Shown piece by piece: positions 17,364-26,153 of a stretch of 64,000 bases of DNA. The translations under genes were made by a program, and so were the position numbers. Position 1 is the first letter of the stretch, and every line of letters begins with the position of its first letter. Location: NCBI RefSeq assembly GCF_001655055.1, contig NZ_LXEW01000024.1, positions 49,543-113,542 of the forward strand, read 5' to 3'. This stretch comes from Providencia heimbachae ATCC 35613 (GTDB taxonomy: Bacteria > Pseudomonadota > Gammaproteobacteria > Enterobacterales > Enterobacteriaceae). The notes beneath the pieces are model-generated. The model did not search any database and was not told the origin of the DNA. It saw only the letters and a program-made list of their open reading frames with translations.

Positions 17364-18338
17364 ATGAAAAAGAATGTGATTTTGTATAAATCGATACCCG
17401 CAGATCAACTTGAGCGTTTGCAAAAACAGTTTAACGTCACGCGCTTTGAGGGCATTACTCAAGATAATTATGCGGATTTTCAGCACGCTCTCACCACTGC
17501 TGACGGCATAATTGGGGCGAGTTATCCAATTACCATCAATGAGTTAGCCATTGCTAAAAATTTAAAAGTGGCTTCCACCATTTCGGTCGGCGTTGATCAG
17601 TTTGATGTTGCCGCAATGACATCACGAAATATCGCACTGATGCATACCCCGAATGTTTTGACCGAAACCACCGCAGACACTATTTTTTCACTGGTGCTAT
17701 GCAGTGCTCGCCGTATCATCGAAATGGCGGAAATGGTTAAAAGTGGGCAATGGACAAAAAGTATCGGTGAAAGCGAATATGGTTCGAATGTAAATGGTAA
17801 AACCATTGGTATTCTTGGTATGGGGCGCATTGGCACTGCCGTGGCTAAACGTGCCCATGCCGGTTTTGGTATGTCAGTGTTGTATTACAACCCTCACATT
17901 AACCCAGAAGCGGAAAGCCAATTTAATGCCCGTCGCTGCGATCTGGATACATTACTTGCCGAATCTGACTTTGTTTGTTTGGTACTCCCTTTACTGCCTT
18001 CGACAGAAAAGTTAATCGGTAAAGAACAACTGCAAAAAATGAAGAAAAGTGCATTCTTAATTAATGGCTCAAGAGGCAAGATTGTCGATGAAGCAGCATT
18101 AATTGAAGCGCTAGAAGCGGGTGTGATCCGTGGTGCGGGGCTAGATGTATTTGAAGTCGAACCGTTACCCGTAAACTCAAAATTACTAACATTACCCAAT
18201 GTGGTTGCATTACCCCATATTGGTTCCGCCACCCATGAAACTCGTTACGCCATGGTTGAATGCGCCGTTGATAACCTGATTGCGGCACTCGAAGGGGATC
18301 TCACCGAAAACTGTGTTAATCCAGAGGTTAGTCAATAA
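17364..18338 (+). CDS. kguD: 2-ketogluconate(-6-phosphate) reductase
   Basis: A 324-residue D-isomer-specific 2-hydroxyacid dehydrogenase. The NAD(P)-binding motif GILGMGRIGTA is near residues 149-159, and the catalytic triad Arg237, Glu266 and His285 is in the same positions as in E. coli GhrB (TkrA), which it closely resembles. In this operon it would reduce 2-keto-6-phosphogluconate to 6-phosphogluconate, feeding the pentose phosphate and Entner-Doudoroff routes. The ATG at 17364 has an AAAGGTGG site, so the GTG at 17355 is not used. GhrB is an equally good name. Confidence 0.88.
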   Translation: MKKNVILYKSIPADQLERLQKQFNVTRFEGITQDNYADFQHALTTADGIIGASYPITINELAIAKNLKVASTISVGVDQFDVAAMTSRNIALMHTPNVLTETTADTIFSLVLCSARRIIEMAEMVKSGQWTKSIGESEYGSNVNGKTIGILGMGRIGTAVAKRAHAGFGMSVLYYNPHINPEAESQFNARRCDLDTLLAESDFVCLVLPLLPSTEKLIGKEQLQKMKKSAFLINGSRGKIVDEAALIEALEAGVIRGAGLDVFEVEPLPVNSKLLTLPNVVALPHIGSATHETRYAMVECAVDNLIAALEGDLTENCVNPEVSQ

Positions 18339-18352
18339 CAATTAGCATGGCT

Positions 18353-18383
18353 GAGTAGTCGATAAGCTCGCTTTCGGCTACTC
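18353..18383. terminator. Hairpin between convergent kguD and ptxS-like genes
   Basis: A 10-bp stem (gagtagtcga / tcggctactc, one G-T pair) with an 11-base loop. No long T-run is present on either side. It is placed to serve both convergent genes. Confidence 0.5.
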
Positions 18384-18401
18384 ACACTGACACTAAATTC
18401 T

Positions 18402-19442
18402 TTATAATGTCGTTGAGTTTCGAACAATCAATTCCCCATGAAATAAATACTGAGTTGGGGCTTTTTCGGGGTTTTCCAGTTTTTCTAATAAACATTCGAC
18501 CGCTTTATGGCCCATTTCAGCGGTAGGCTGGGAAATTGAGGTAATGCCTTGCCCTGCTAACGATGCCCATTCCAAGTTATCAAAACTCAGAAAACCAATA
18601 TCAGCTCCCCAGCGTAAGCCTAATTTATTAAGGGTATAGGCTAACTGCAAAGTCAGCACACCATTGGCGGCGACAATCGCTTTACGCATACCTCTTTTTG
18701 ATGCGCAAAAATCAGATACTATGGTTTCCAAAGCATCGGCATCCGGCAGTGAGACTTCATAAGACTCACCTTTAATTTGTGGATTAGCTTGTCGTATTCT
18801 TTCAAAAGTTTGAAGACGCTCTTGTCGAGCACTGTTATACACAATCGGCTCAGTGACAAAACAAATAGCTTCAAAATCTTGTTCTATCAAGTGGTTAAAA
18901 GCCATTTCAGCAGAAGCTGGGTTATCTAACCCCACCATATCGCAAGGAAAATTATCGATTTTTCTATCTAATAAAACAAAGGGTAATGTGGTGTCCTGTA
19001 ATACTTCAATGAATTGTTGATTAACCCCTGCCGAATTAATAATTAGCCCATCAACACGGTAGCCTTTTAATAATTGAATAAACTGGCATTCAAGCTCAAT
19101 ACTATTATTGGCATTACAGACTACCGTCATAAAACCTTGCTTGATTGATTCTGCTTCGACCCCTTTTAACACTTCCACTGAAAAAGGGTTTCCGATATCG
19201 GCAATAATTAACCCAATTAGCCCAGTACGCCCATGCTTCAAACTTCGCGCCATTTGATTGGGTTGATAATTTAATTCGCGAATTGCCACTTCGATACGTT
19301 GACGAAGGTTATCTGACAATAAATGGAATTCACCATTTAAATAACGAGAGATACTTGTTTTACCTGCCTGTGCTTTGGCAGCAACATCTTTAATGGTTGC
19401 AACTTTTTGTGATTTAGGCGCCATAGACACAGATTTATCCAT
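18402..19442 (-). CDS. ptxS: LacI-family repressor, PtxS-like
   Basis: A 346-residue LacI/GalR repressor. The helix-turn-helix is IKDVAAKAQAGKTSISRYLN at about residues 17-36, with the hinge region (YQPNQMARSLKHG) next and a periplasmic-binding-like sensor domain with LIIADIGNPFS. It is convergent with the kgu operon, whose operator palindrome fits this family. In Pseudomonas, PtxS represses kguEKTD and responds to 2-ketogluconate, so the same role is inferred. The start is unsure: neither the first ATG (19442) nor the second (19424) has a clear ribosome site. Confidence 0.8.
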   Translation of the reverse strand: MDKSVSMAPKSQKVATIKDVAAKAQAGKTSISRYLNGEFHLLSDNLRQRIEVAIRELNYQPNQMARSLKHGRTGLIGLIIADIGNPFSVEVLKGVEAESIKQGFMTVVCNANNSIELECQFIQLLKGYRVDGLIINSAGVNQQFIEVLQDTTLPFVLLDRKIDNFPCDMVGLDNPASAEMAFNHLIEQDFEAICFVTEPIVYNSARQERLQTFERIRQANPQIKGESYEVSLPDADALETIVSDFCASKRGMRKAIVAANGVLTLQLAYTLNKLGLRWGADIGFLSFDNLEWASLAGQGITSISQPTAEMGHKAVECLLEKLENPEKAPTQYLFHGELIVRNSTTL

Positions 19443-19550
19443 AAAAAAGGAGAGATGATACTCATCTTATCTTACCTGAATAAGCGTAATTTTACCCGAA
19501 AAATGCGGTTAAACTGGTAAGTGACTCAATATTGGCTCATCCAATTATCA

Positions 19551-20504
19551 TCAATTTACCTGTTTTTTCAGCCATTCAATGAAAATATCCGCTTTTGGGT
19601 TACGATTTTCGTTAAGCATCGCAAAATAATGGCGCTGCTGGCACTGTAACGGAATATCACCAAACGGCATCACCAGCTCTTGCCGCTCAAGGCGTTTTTT
19701 AACCAACTGCTTACGTCCCATGGCAACACCTGCATGATTCATGGCAGCAACAATAGCTAAATCAGAACGATCGAAACACAAATTTCGTCGATGAGGAAAT
19801 AATGATAGCCCGTAGTGTTCACTCCATGCTTTCCATTCATCATAGTCCGAGTTACTGCTCCATGCCTGCCTATCGTGGAGCAACGTACAGTTTTTTAGTT
19901 GATGGGGATTATTCAATAAATCCTGCTGTTTCGCGTATTTAGGACTACAGACGGGTACGATAGATTCTGACATCAAATCTTCACAATAAAGATTAGGTCG
20001 AGTGATATCATCATAATAAATCGCAATATCAATACCATATCCACGAAAATTAACGTCATCATTTCCCGTTAAGACATTCACTTGAATGGAAGGGTAAAGA
20101 TTAGCAAAATTCGCTATTTTCGGCACTAGCCAACATTGTGCAATAGAAGGCCGTGAATAAACCGTCAGCTCACCCGAAATTTCCTGATTTTTGATATCCA
20201 AAATTTCCTGATTAATGTCATCAAGATTTTTACGCAATGCCCAATAAATTCGCTCGCCATCTAAAGTAAGTTCAATTCGCCGATGAAAACGTTCAAATAG
20301 TTTAAAACCCAGCTCAGTTTCTAGCGTATTAATTCGATGGCTCACCGCACTGGGGGTTAACGACAATTCTTGTGCCGCCAAGGCAAAAGAGCTGTGACGT
20401 GCTGCCGCTTCAAAGGTATGTAACCTCGATAATTGATAACTGGATAAGCGTTTATTCCACTGAATAAACCCAGATTGCTCAAAGTGATTCAATGTTGGCA
20501 ACAT
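19551..20504 (-). CDS. dsdC: LysR-type activator of D-serine genes
   Basis: A 317-residue LysR regulator very similar to E. coli DsdC (FALAAQELSLTPSAVSHRIN in the helix-turn-helix, then LYSRPSIAQCWLVP-like and NHAGVAMGRKQLV-like segments). It activates dsdXA in response to D-serine. It is divergent from dsdX, with a 238-base control region between them. An AGGGAG site precedes the ATG. Confidence 0.93.
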   Translation of the reverse strand: MLPTLNHFEQSGFIQWNKRLSSYQLSRLHTFEAAARHSSFALAAQELSLTPSAVSHRINTLETELGFKLFERFHRRIELTLDGERIYWALRKNLDDINQEILDIKNQEISGELTVYSRPSIAQCWLVPKIANFANLYPSIQVNVLTGNDDVNFRGYGIDIAIYYDDITRPNLYCEDLMSESIVPVCSPKYAKQQDLLNNPHQLKNCTLLHDRQAWSSNSDYDEWKAWSEHYGLSLFPHRRNLCFDRSDLAIVAAMNHAGVAMGRKQLVKKRLERQELVMPFGDIPLQCQQRHYFAMLNENRNPKADIFIEWLKKQVN

Positions 20505-20620
20505 GACAACTCCCTACTGCATTATTAAAGAATAAAAAACGAAAGGCTAAACGGTATTTTTAGCAGAATAACGTATTTAAGATGAATTCATATGATTCAA
20601 ACCATAAGTATTGATATTTA

Positions 20621-20636
20621 TATGATACGTATCACC
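20621..20636. promoter_or_regulatory. CRP-like site in the dsdC-dsdX region
   Basis: TATGA, six bases, then TCACC: eight of ten CRP core positions. Its centre is a perfect 12-bp palindrome, TGATACGTATCA (20623-20634). The E. coli dsdXA operon is CRP-activated, which supports this reading. A DsdC site is the alternative. Confidence 0.5.
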
Positions 20637-20742
20637 ATTTTGAGTTAATTCAATTCATCTAAAGGCTGATTTTCATCGTTTGTCACTACTGCATATTTAT
20701 TATCCAATAGACGGACAACAACAAAATAATCAGGGGTAGGAT

Positions 20743-22080
20743 ATGGACTCAACAATGTGGATGCTGGGGACTTTAGTGATCAGCATCTTGCTAATCATAG
20801 TCTCAATTATTAAATTTAAGTTTCATCCCTTTTTAGCGCTTTTACTCGCCAGCTTCTTTGTCGGTATTTCCATGAAAATGAATCCACTCGAAATGGTGAG
20901 TGCGATTGAAAATGGGATTGGCGGTACACTCGGGTTTTTAGCTGCCATTATTGGATTAGGCACCATTCTTGGAAAAATGATGGAAATATCCGGTGCCGCA
21001 GAACGTATCGGAATAACATTACAAAAAAGCCGTTGGCTATCGCCCGATGTCACCATGGTATTAATTGGCTTAATTTGTGGTATTACACTGTTTGTTGAAG
21101 TCGGTGTGGTATTACTTATTCCACTCGCTTTTTCGATCGCGAAAAAAACCAATACTTCACTATTGAAACTCGCTATTCCATTATGTACTGCACTGATGGC
21201 GGTTCACTGCATCGTTCCACCACATCCAGCGGCTTTGTTTGTTACCAATGAGCTAGGCGCCGATATTGGTACGGTTATCGTTGCAGGGCTGGTTGTTGGT
21301 TTAGCGGCATCTTTAGTGGGTGGCCCCTTATTTCTTAAAGTCTTGGGTGACCGCTTACCGTTTAAAACCGTACCCGAAGCCTTTTCCAATATGGAAGTGC
21401 GTGAAGAAAAAGATTTACCCTCTTTAAGCGCGACCTTATTTACAGTGTTGCTCCCGATCATTCTGATGTTGATAAAAACTGCAGCAGATTTGAATATGAG
21501 TAAAGACAACTCGTTATATACCTTTTTACAATTTATCGGTAACCCGATTACGGCCATGTTTATTGCCGCGTTCGTCGCTTATTACATATTGGGTATTCGT
21601 CAAAATATGGGGATGAGCACCCTGTTAGCAAAAACAGAAGAAAGCTTTAGCTCGATTGCCAATATTTTGCTGATTATCGGTGCTGGCGGGGCATTCAACG
21701 GAATATTAAAAGGCAGCGGCTTGAGTGATTCTTTAGCTTTAGTCCTATCCGGTATTGATCTGCACCCCATTCTGCTCGCTTGGCTGGTGGCGATTATTCT
21801 TCATGCTGCCGTCGGCTCGGCCACTGTCGCCATGATGGGGGCAACCGCTATCGTTGCGCCATTGATGCCAATGTACCCACATATTAGCCCTGAAATTATG
21901 ACGTTAGCGATTGGCTCTGGGGCTATTGGTTGTACCATCGTCACTGACTCCTTATTTTGGTTAGTGAAGCAATACTGTAATGCCACCTTGGCAGAAACAT
22001 TCCGTTTTTATAGTGTCGCCACTTTAATTGCATCACTTGTTGCCCTTGGCGGTACTTTCTTACTTTCATTTGTGATTTAA
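20743..22080 (+). CDS. dsdX: D-serine transporter (GntP family)
   Basis: A 445-residue permease of the gluconate:H+ symporter family, with many hydrophobic helices and the conserved segments LFVEVGVVLLIPLAF and GSATVAMMGATAIVAP. Length and position between dsdC and dsdA match E. coli DsdX, which imports D-serine. The start has a GGGGTAGGA site. The dsdA gene begins 12 bases after the stop. Confidence 0.92.
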   Translation: MDSTMWMLGTLVISILLIIVSIIKFKFHPFLALLLASFFVGISMKMNPLEMVSAIENGIGGTLGFLAAIIGLGTILGKMMEISGAAERIGITLQKSRWLSPDVTMVLIGLICGITLFVEVGVVLLIPLAFSIAKKTNTSLLKLAIPLCTALMAVHCIVPPHPAALFVTNELGADIGTVIVAGLVVGLAASLVGGPLFLKVLGDRLPFKTVPEAFSNMEVREEKDLPSLSATLFTVLLPIILMLIKTAADLNMSKDNSLYTFLQFIGNPITAMFIAAFVAYYILGIRQNMGMSTLLAKTEESFSSIANILLIIGAGGAFNGILKGSGLSDSLALVLSGIDLHPILLAWLVAIILHAAVGSATVAMMGATAIVAPLMPMYPHISPEIMTLAIGSGAIGCTIVTDSLFWLVKQYCNATLAETFRFYSVATLIASLVALGGTFLLSFVI

Positions 22081-22092
22081 AAGAGATTGATT

Positions 22093-23427
22093 ATGACAAC
22101 GATAAATATTGATAAGTTAAAAACTGACTTCCCTTTAGTTCAGGACTTAATCGATTTAAAACAAGTCACTTGGTTTAACCCTATGGTAACCACCACTGAC
22201 GCGGGTTTACCTTATGTAGGGTTGGATTTAGATGACGTGAAAGATGCCCAAGCACGCCTTGAACGTTTCGCACCTTATTTAATGAAAGCCTTTCCGGAAA
22301 CACAGGTAACGAAAGGGATTATTGAATCTGAGGTTGTCTCAATCCCGACCATGCAAGTCGCATTAGAGGCTCGATATCACACCCCGATTACTGGAAAAAT
22401 GTTGCTTAAAAAAGATAGTCACCTGCCAATTTCAGGCTCTATTAAAGCTCGTGGTGGTATCTATGAAGTGTTGACTCATGCCGAAAAACTGGCGCTAGAA
22501 GCAGGCTTGTTATCGACTGAAGATAATTATGAAATTCTATTTTCAGATAAATTTCGTCAATTCTTTAGTCAATACAGCATTGCGGTGGGCTCAACCGGAA
22601 ATCTCGGGATGTCGATTGGTATCATGAGCGCTAAATTAGGCTTTAGCGTCAGTGTGCATATGTCTGCGGATGCAAGACAGTGGAAGAAAGAGAAACTTCG
22701 TGCCCATGGTGTCAATGTGGTTGAATACGAACAAGATTACAGTATTGCGGTTGAAGAAGGCCGTAAAGAAGCAGAAAAAGACCCTCGTTGCTTCTTTATT
22801 GATGACGAAAATTCAACCACGCTATTCTTAGGCTACGCGGTTGCCGGTTTACGCCTTAAAGCCCAGTTTGCGGAGCAAGGAGCTATTATCGATAACGATC
22901 ACCCGTTGTTTGTTTACTTACCTTGCGGCGTTGGCGGTGGGCCTGGAGGGGTTGCCTTCGGTCTAAAGCTGGCATTTGGCGATGCCGTTCATTGTCTATT
23001 CGCGGAGCCTACTCATTCCCCTTGCATGCTATTAGGTGTGCATACCGGGCTACACGATGCAGTCTCAGTGCAAGAGATTGGCATTGACAATATCACCGCC
23101 GCTGATGGCCTTGCTGTTGGACGAGCTTCCGGTTTTGTGGGTCGTGCAATGGAACGTTTAATTGATGGTTATTACACTATTGATGACCAAGAAATGTATA
23201 ACTTGATCAGTTTACTCGACCAAACTGAATCAATAAAATTAGAACCTTCAGCCCTTGCAGGCATGACTGGCGCGGTGCATGTCACGCAAAATGCAGATTA
23301 TCTGCAAGCTAAATCATTCACTCCAGCACAGATGAAAAATGCCATTCATCTTGTTTGGGCGACCGGTGGCGGTATGGTTCCGCAGGATGAAATGCAAAAA
23401 TATTTGTCTCAAGCTAAATTAGATTAG
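22093..23427 (+). CDS. dsdA: D-serine ammonia-lyase
   Basis: A 444-residue PLP enzyme, close in length and sequence to E. coli DsdA (442). Lys118 in SGSIKARGG binds the cofactor, and the glycine-rich phosphate loop CGVGGGPGG is near residue 280. It converts D-serine to pyruvate and ammonia, both detoxifying it and using it as a nutrient; D-serine is abundant in urine. The ATG at 22093 has a suitable AAGAGA site; a TTG two codons upstream is not needed. Confidence 0.95.
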   Translation: MTTINIDKLKTDFPLVQDLIDLKQVTWFNPMVTTTDAGLPYVGLDLDDVKDAQARLERFAPYLMKAFPETQVTKGIIESEVVSIPTMQVALEARYHTPITGKMLLKKDSHLPISGSIKARGGIYEVLTHAEKLALEAGLLSTEDNYEILFSDKFRQFFSQYSIAVGSTGNLGMSIGIMSAKLGFSVSVHMSADARQWKKEKLRAHGVNVVEYEQDYSIAVEEGRKEAEKDPRCFFIDDENSTTLFLGYAVAGLRLKAQFAEQGAIIDNDHPLFVYLPCGVGGGPGGVAFGLKLAFGDAVHCLFAEPTHSPCMLLGVHTGLHDAVSVQEIGIDNITAADGLAVGRASGFVGRAMERLIDGYYTIDDQEMYNLISLLDQTESIKLEPSALAGMTGAVHVTQNADYLQAKSFTPAQMKNAIHLVWATGGGMVPQDEMQKYLSQAKLD

Positions 23428-23438
23428 TGTCTACAATT

Positions 23439-23472
23439 AACCTTCTTCTGATAAACCAGAAGAAGGTTTTTA
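23439..23472. terminator. Rho-independent terminator after dsdA
   Basis: A 12-bp perfect stem (aaccttcttctg / cagaagaaggtt) with a 6-base loop, then TTTATT on the plus strand. It also ends just beyond the convergent M42 peptidase gene, so it may work in both directions. Confidence 0.88.
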
Positions 23473-23486
23473 TTGCGGCTAAAAAA

Positions 23487-24536
23487 TTACTGCCCCGGCA
23501 ATGGCACTAAATCACTTTCAATATAGTGTCTCACCAAGGTCGCTAGCGCCATTAATGAATCCACATGAGTTCTTTCCCAACCATGGGAACTATCAAGGGC
23601 AAAACACGCTAATGCGGCACGAATATCCCAGCCCGCATCAATCGCAGCGGCGCTATCTGAACGATAATGCTTAAAGGTATCTCTAACATGAGGAATATCA
23701 TGTTGCTGGCATAATTTAAGCAAGTGGCGGGTGATGGCTAAATCAAAAGGCCCTGTTCTATCACGAAATGCCAGTGTTAGCGCATCATCACGGGTGGTTT
23801 GGTCAGGAGCAGAAACTGAATTATCTATCGCCAAAAGCTCTTGCACTTGTGCGCCAAAACCATGGGTTCCCCCAATGCCGACTTCTTCCGAAATAGTAAA
23901 CATCACTTGGCATGAAACCGCAGGGATAACCTTGTCATCTACCAGCGACTTGAGTGCGGCTAACATCACCGCACAGCCGGCTTTGTCATCCAAGTGACGT
24001 GACACAATAAAGCCGCTATCAATGAATTCGGGTTGTGCATCTACTGCAACCATATCACCGACATTCAAGCCATGTGCCACTAAGTCAGTCTCGTTATAAC
24101 AGGGTGCATCAAGGCGAATTTCTAAATTATCCCAATCGGCAATCTGGGTATCGACTTCGGTATTAAAGCGATGCCCTGAAGCTTTTAATGGCAAAATGGT
24201 GCCACGATATTGTTTATCATCACAAAACACGGTGACTCGAGCGCCTTCCGCGAAGCGTGCCGCCCATGTACCTGTATTGCGCAGTGCCAGACGCCCGTTA
24301 GATTTAAGCTGAGTTACCATAGCGCCGAGGGTATCCAAATGTGCAGCTAAAGCGCGTTTTGGCGCATCATCACCCAATGTAATGTACAGCACACCACGGC
24401 GAGTATATTGCGGTGTAAAGCCAAGTTCAGTTAACCATTGGTGAGTTTGAGCAACCGCTTTTTCGGTCATGCCAACCGGGCTTGGCGTCTGTAATAAAGT
24501 TTTCAATACAGAGGTCAGGTATGCTTTATCTATCAT
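23487..24536 (-). CDS. M42-family metallo-aminopeptidase
   Basis: A 349-residue M42 peptidase (glutamyl/deblocking aminopeptidase, FrvX group). The two-metal ligands are visible: His66-x-Asp68 (AAHLDT), Asp183 or Asp184 (RHLDDKAG), Glu217-Glu218 (ISEEVG), Asp238 and His318 (SSHGWERTH). It is cytoplasmic and should trim N-terminal residues from imported peptides. It is the last gene of an operon with a GntR regulator and a peptide ABC importer. Some M42 relatives occur in the NAGGN osmolyte system, but the other genes of that pathway are not here. Confidence 0.87.
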   Translation of the reverse strand: MIDKAYLTSVLKTLLQTPSPVGMTEKAVAQTHQWLTELGFTPQYTRRGVLYITLGDDAPKRALAAHLDTLGAMVTQLKSNGRLALRNTGTWAARFAEGARVTVFCDDKQYRGTILPLKASGHRFNTEVDTQIADWDNLEIRLDAPCYNETDLVAHGLNVGDMVAVDAQPEFIDSGFIVSRHLDDKAGCAVMLAALKSLVDDKVIPAVSCQVMFTISEEVGIGGTHGFGAQVQELLAIDNSVSAPDQTTRDDALTLAFRDRTGPFDLAITRHLLKLCQQHDIPHVRDTFKHYRSDSAAAIDAGWDIRAALACFALDSSHGWERTHVDSLMALATLVRHYIESDLVPLPGQ

Positions 24537-24542
24537 TTATAA

Positions 24543-25313
24543 TTACCTATCTTCACTTAAAAAACGTTCTTGTAACGTGGTTTGCAGCGACAACATCGCC
24601 TGTTCGGCGTAATCCATGTGCGCTTCCATAATTGCCTGTACTTTTGCAGCATCTTTTCGACGCAATGCATCGATTAACTGGTACTGGTAGTCAATACCTT
24701 GACGACGATCGACCGGCTCTGGCTTCAAATAAATATCTTTGCAAACCGCTAAATCTTTGAGTAGCCGCTGTAAAAAATGGCAGATAAAAACCAATAAAAC
24801 ATTATTTGAATAACTCGCGACAACCGTATGAAAATCCAACTCTGCCATACGTTGCTGCCAGCGTTCTTCTTCATCGGCAGGTTCATGGTCATAAATAGCG
24901 ATGGTGTCATACAGTTTTTGAATACCTGCACTGTCAATATTATCAATCGCACTGACCGCCACGACGGGCTCAAGTAATTTTCGTAGCGTATAAATATCCT
25001 TGATGGAAATATCTCGAGTGAATAAATAGTTCGATAGCAAGCTCATTGCTCGTGACTCTGTCATCGAATCAATAAATGCACCACCACCCGGCCCTGTTTT
25101 GGTTTTGATTAATCCTTGAACTTCCAACGATTTTAAGGCTTCCCTCACCGTACTTTTGCTGGCGCTATAACGTTCAATAAGCTCTTTTTCTTGCGGTAAG
25201 CGGTCGCCGGGCGTGAGGTTGTTCGCCATAATAGTTTCTTTGATGGCATTAACGATTTCATCCGTTCGTTTTATTCGAACCGTTTCGATCATCGGTTGCT
25301 TATCTGTGTTCAT
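24543..25313 (-). CDS. GntR/FadR-type regulator of the peptide cluster
   Basis: A 256-residue GntR-family protein. The N-terminal winged helix has LPQEKELIERYSASKSTVREALKSLE at about residues 39-64, and an FCD ligand-binding domain of helices follows. The gene lies inside the peptide transporter operon, directly before the peptidase gene, so it probably controls the cluster in response to a peptide, amino acid or organic acid. An inverted repeat near 30538 is a possible binding site. Confidence 0.88.
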   Translation of the reverse strand: MNTDKQPMIETVRIKRTDEIVNAIKETIMANNLTPGDRLPQEKELIERYSASKSTVREALKSLEVQGLIKTKTGPGGGAFIDSMTESRAMSLLSNYLFTRDISIKDIYTLRKLLEPVVAVSAIDNIDSAGIQKLYDTIAIYDHEPADEEERWQQRMAELDFHTVVASYSNNVLLVFICHFLQRLLKDLAVCKDIYLKPEPVDRRQGIDYQYQLIDALRRKDAAKVQAIMEAHMDYAEQAMLSLQTTLQERFLSEDR

Positions 25314-25349
25314 TTTTATATTCCGGCTGTGTTAGGTAAAAATCTTGTA

Positions 25350-26153
25350 TCATATTGATGACTCAAGACTAATACGTGGCGCACTGGCAAGTAAGTTTTG
25401 GGTATAGCTGTGCTCAGGTGCCGCGAATAAGCTCTCGGTTTCGCGACATTCTAACAAATCACCTAAATAGAGCACGGCAACCCTATCCGCTATCGACTCA
25501 ACCACCGCCAAATCATGGCTAATAAATAAGTAAGATAATGCAAATTGCTGTTTAAGCTCTTGTAATAATAACAAAACTTGTGCTTGAACAGAGACATCTA
25601 ACGCGCTAACCGGCTCATCCAGTACCAAAATACGCGCATCCGCAGCCAAGGCACGTGCTATCGCTAAACGCTGCGCCTGCCCCCCTGAAAATTCATGGGG
25701 ATAACACGCCAATGCATCAAGGGGCATATGTACGGCTTCAAGCAATTCCGCCAACCTTGCCGCGCGCTGGGACTTATTCATATGCTTCAGGTATTTCAGC
25801 GGGATCGATAAAGTTTCACCAATCGTTTTGCGTGGGTTGAGTGAGGCGACCGGGTCTTGAAAAACATATTGAACCGCTTGACCGAAAGCACGCGCACCTT
25901 GCTTTTGCCATTGACGACGCGTTTGCCCCAATATGGTAATATTACCGGTGGTTTCTTGTTCCAATCCAACCAAAATACGCGCCAATGTACTTTTACCCGA
26001 GCCACTTTCCCCAACAACTGCCAGCGTTTCTCCTTCATAGAGATCTAACGAAATGCTTTTTAGTGCCTGCACTTCCCTGCTGCTCGGGTGAAATAGCCCC
26101 GGAGGGTGACCAAATGTTTTGACCAAATCATTGACTTCAATCACTTTATTCAT
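25350..26153 (-). CDS. Peptide ABC transporter ATPase (DppF/OppF type)
   Basis: A 267-residue ATPase with Walker A GESGSGKSTL, signature FSGGQAQRLAIARAL, Walker B ILVLDEPVSALD and the C-terminal oligopeptide-transporter extension. It is one of two ATPase domains of the importer; the other is fused to a permease in the gene before it. The start overlaps the stop of that gene (TAATG), and a GGAGG site lies within its end, so translation is coupled. Confidence 0.92.
   Translation of the reverse strand: MNKVIEVNDLVKTFGHPPGLFHPSSREVQALKSISLDLYEGETLAVVGESGSGKSTLARILVGLEQETTGNITILGQTRRQWQKQGARAFGQAVQYVFQDPVASLNPRKTIGETLSIPLKYLKHMNKSQRAARLAELLEAVHMPLDALACYPHEFSGGQAQRLAIARALAADARILVLDEPVSALDVSVQAQVLLLLQELKQQFALSYLFISHDLAVVESIADRVAVLYLGDLLECRETESLFAAPEHSYTQNLLASAPRISLESSI

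Noticed and set aside
23487..24536. NAGGN osmolyte pathway
   Set aside because: The M42 peptidase resembles that group, but none of the synthesis genes is present and the neighbours are peptide transport genes.
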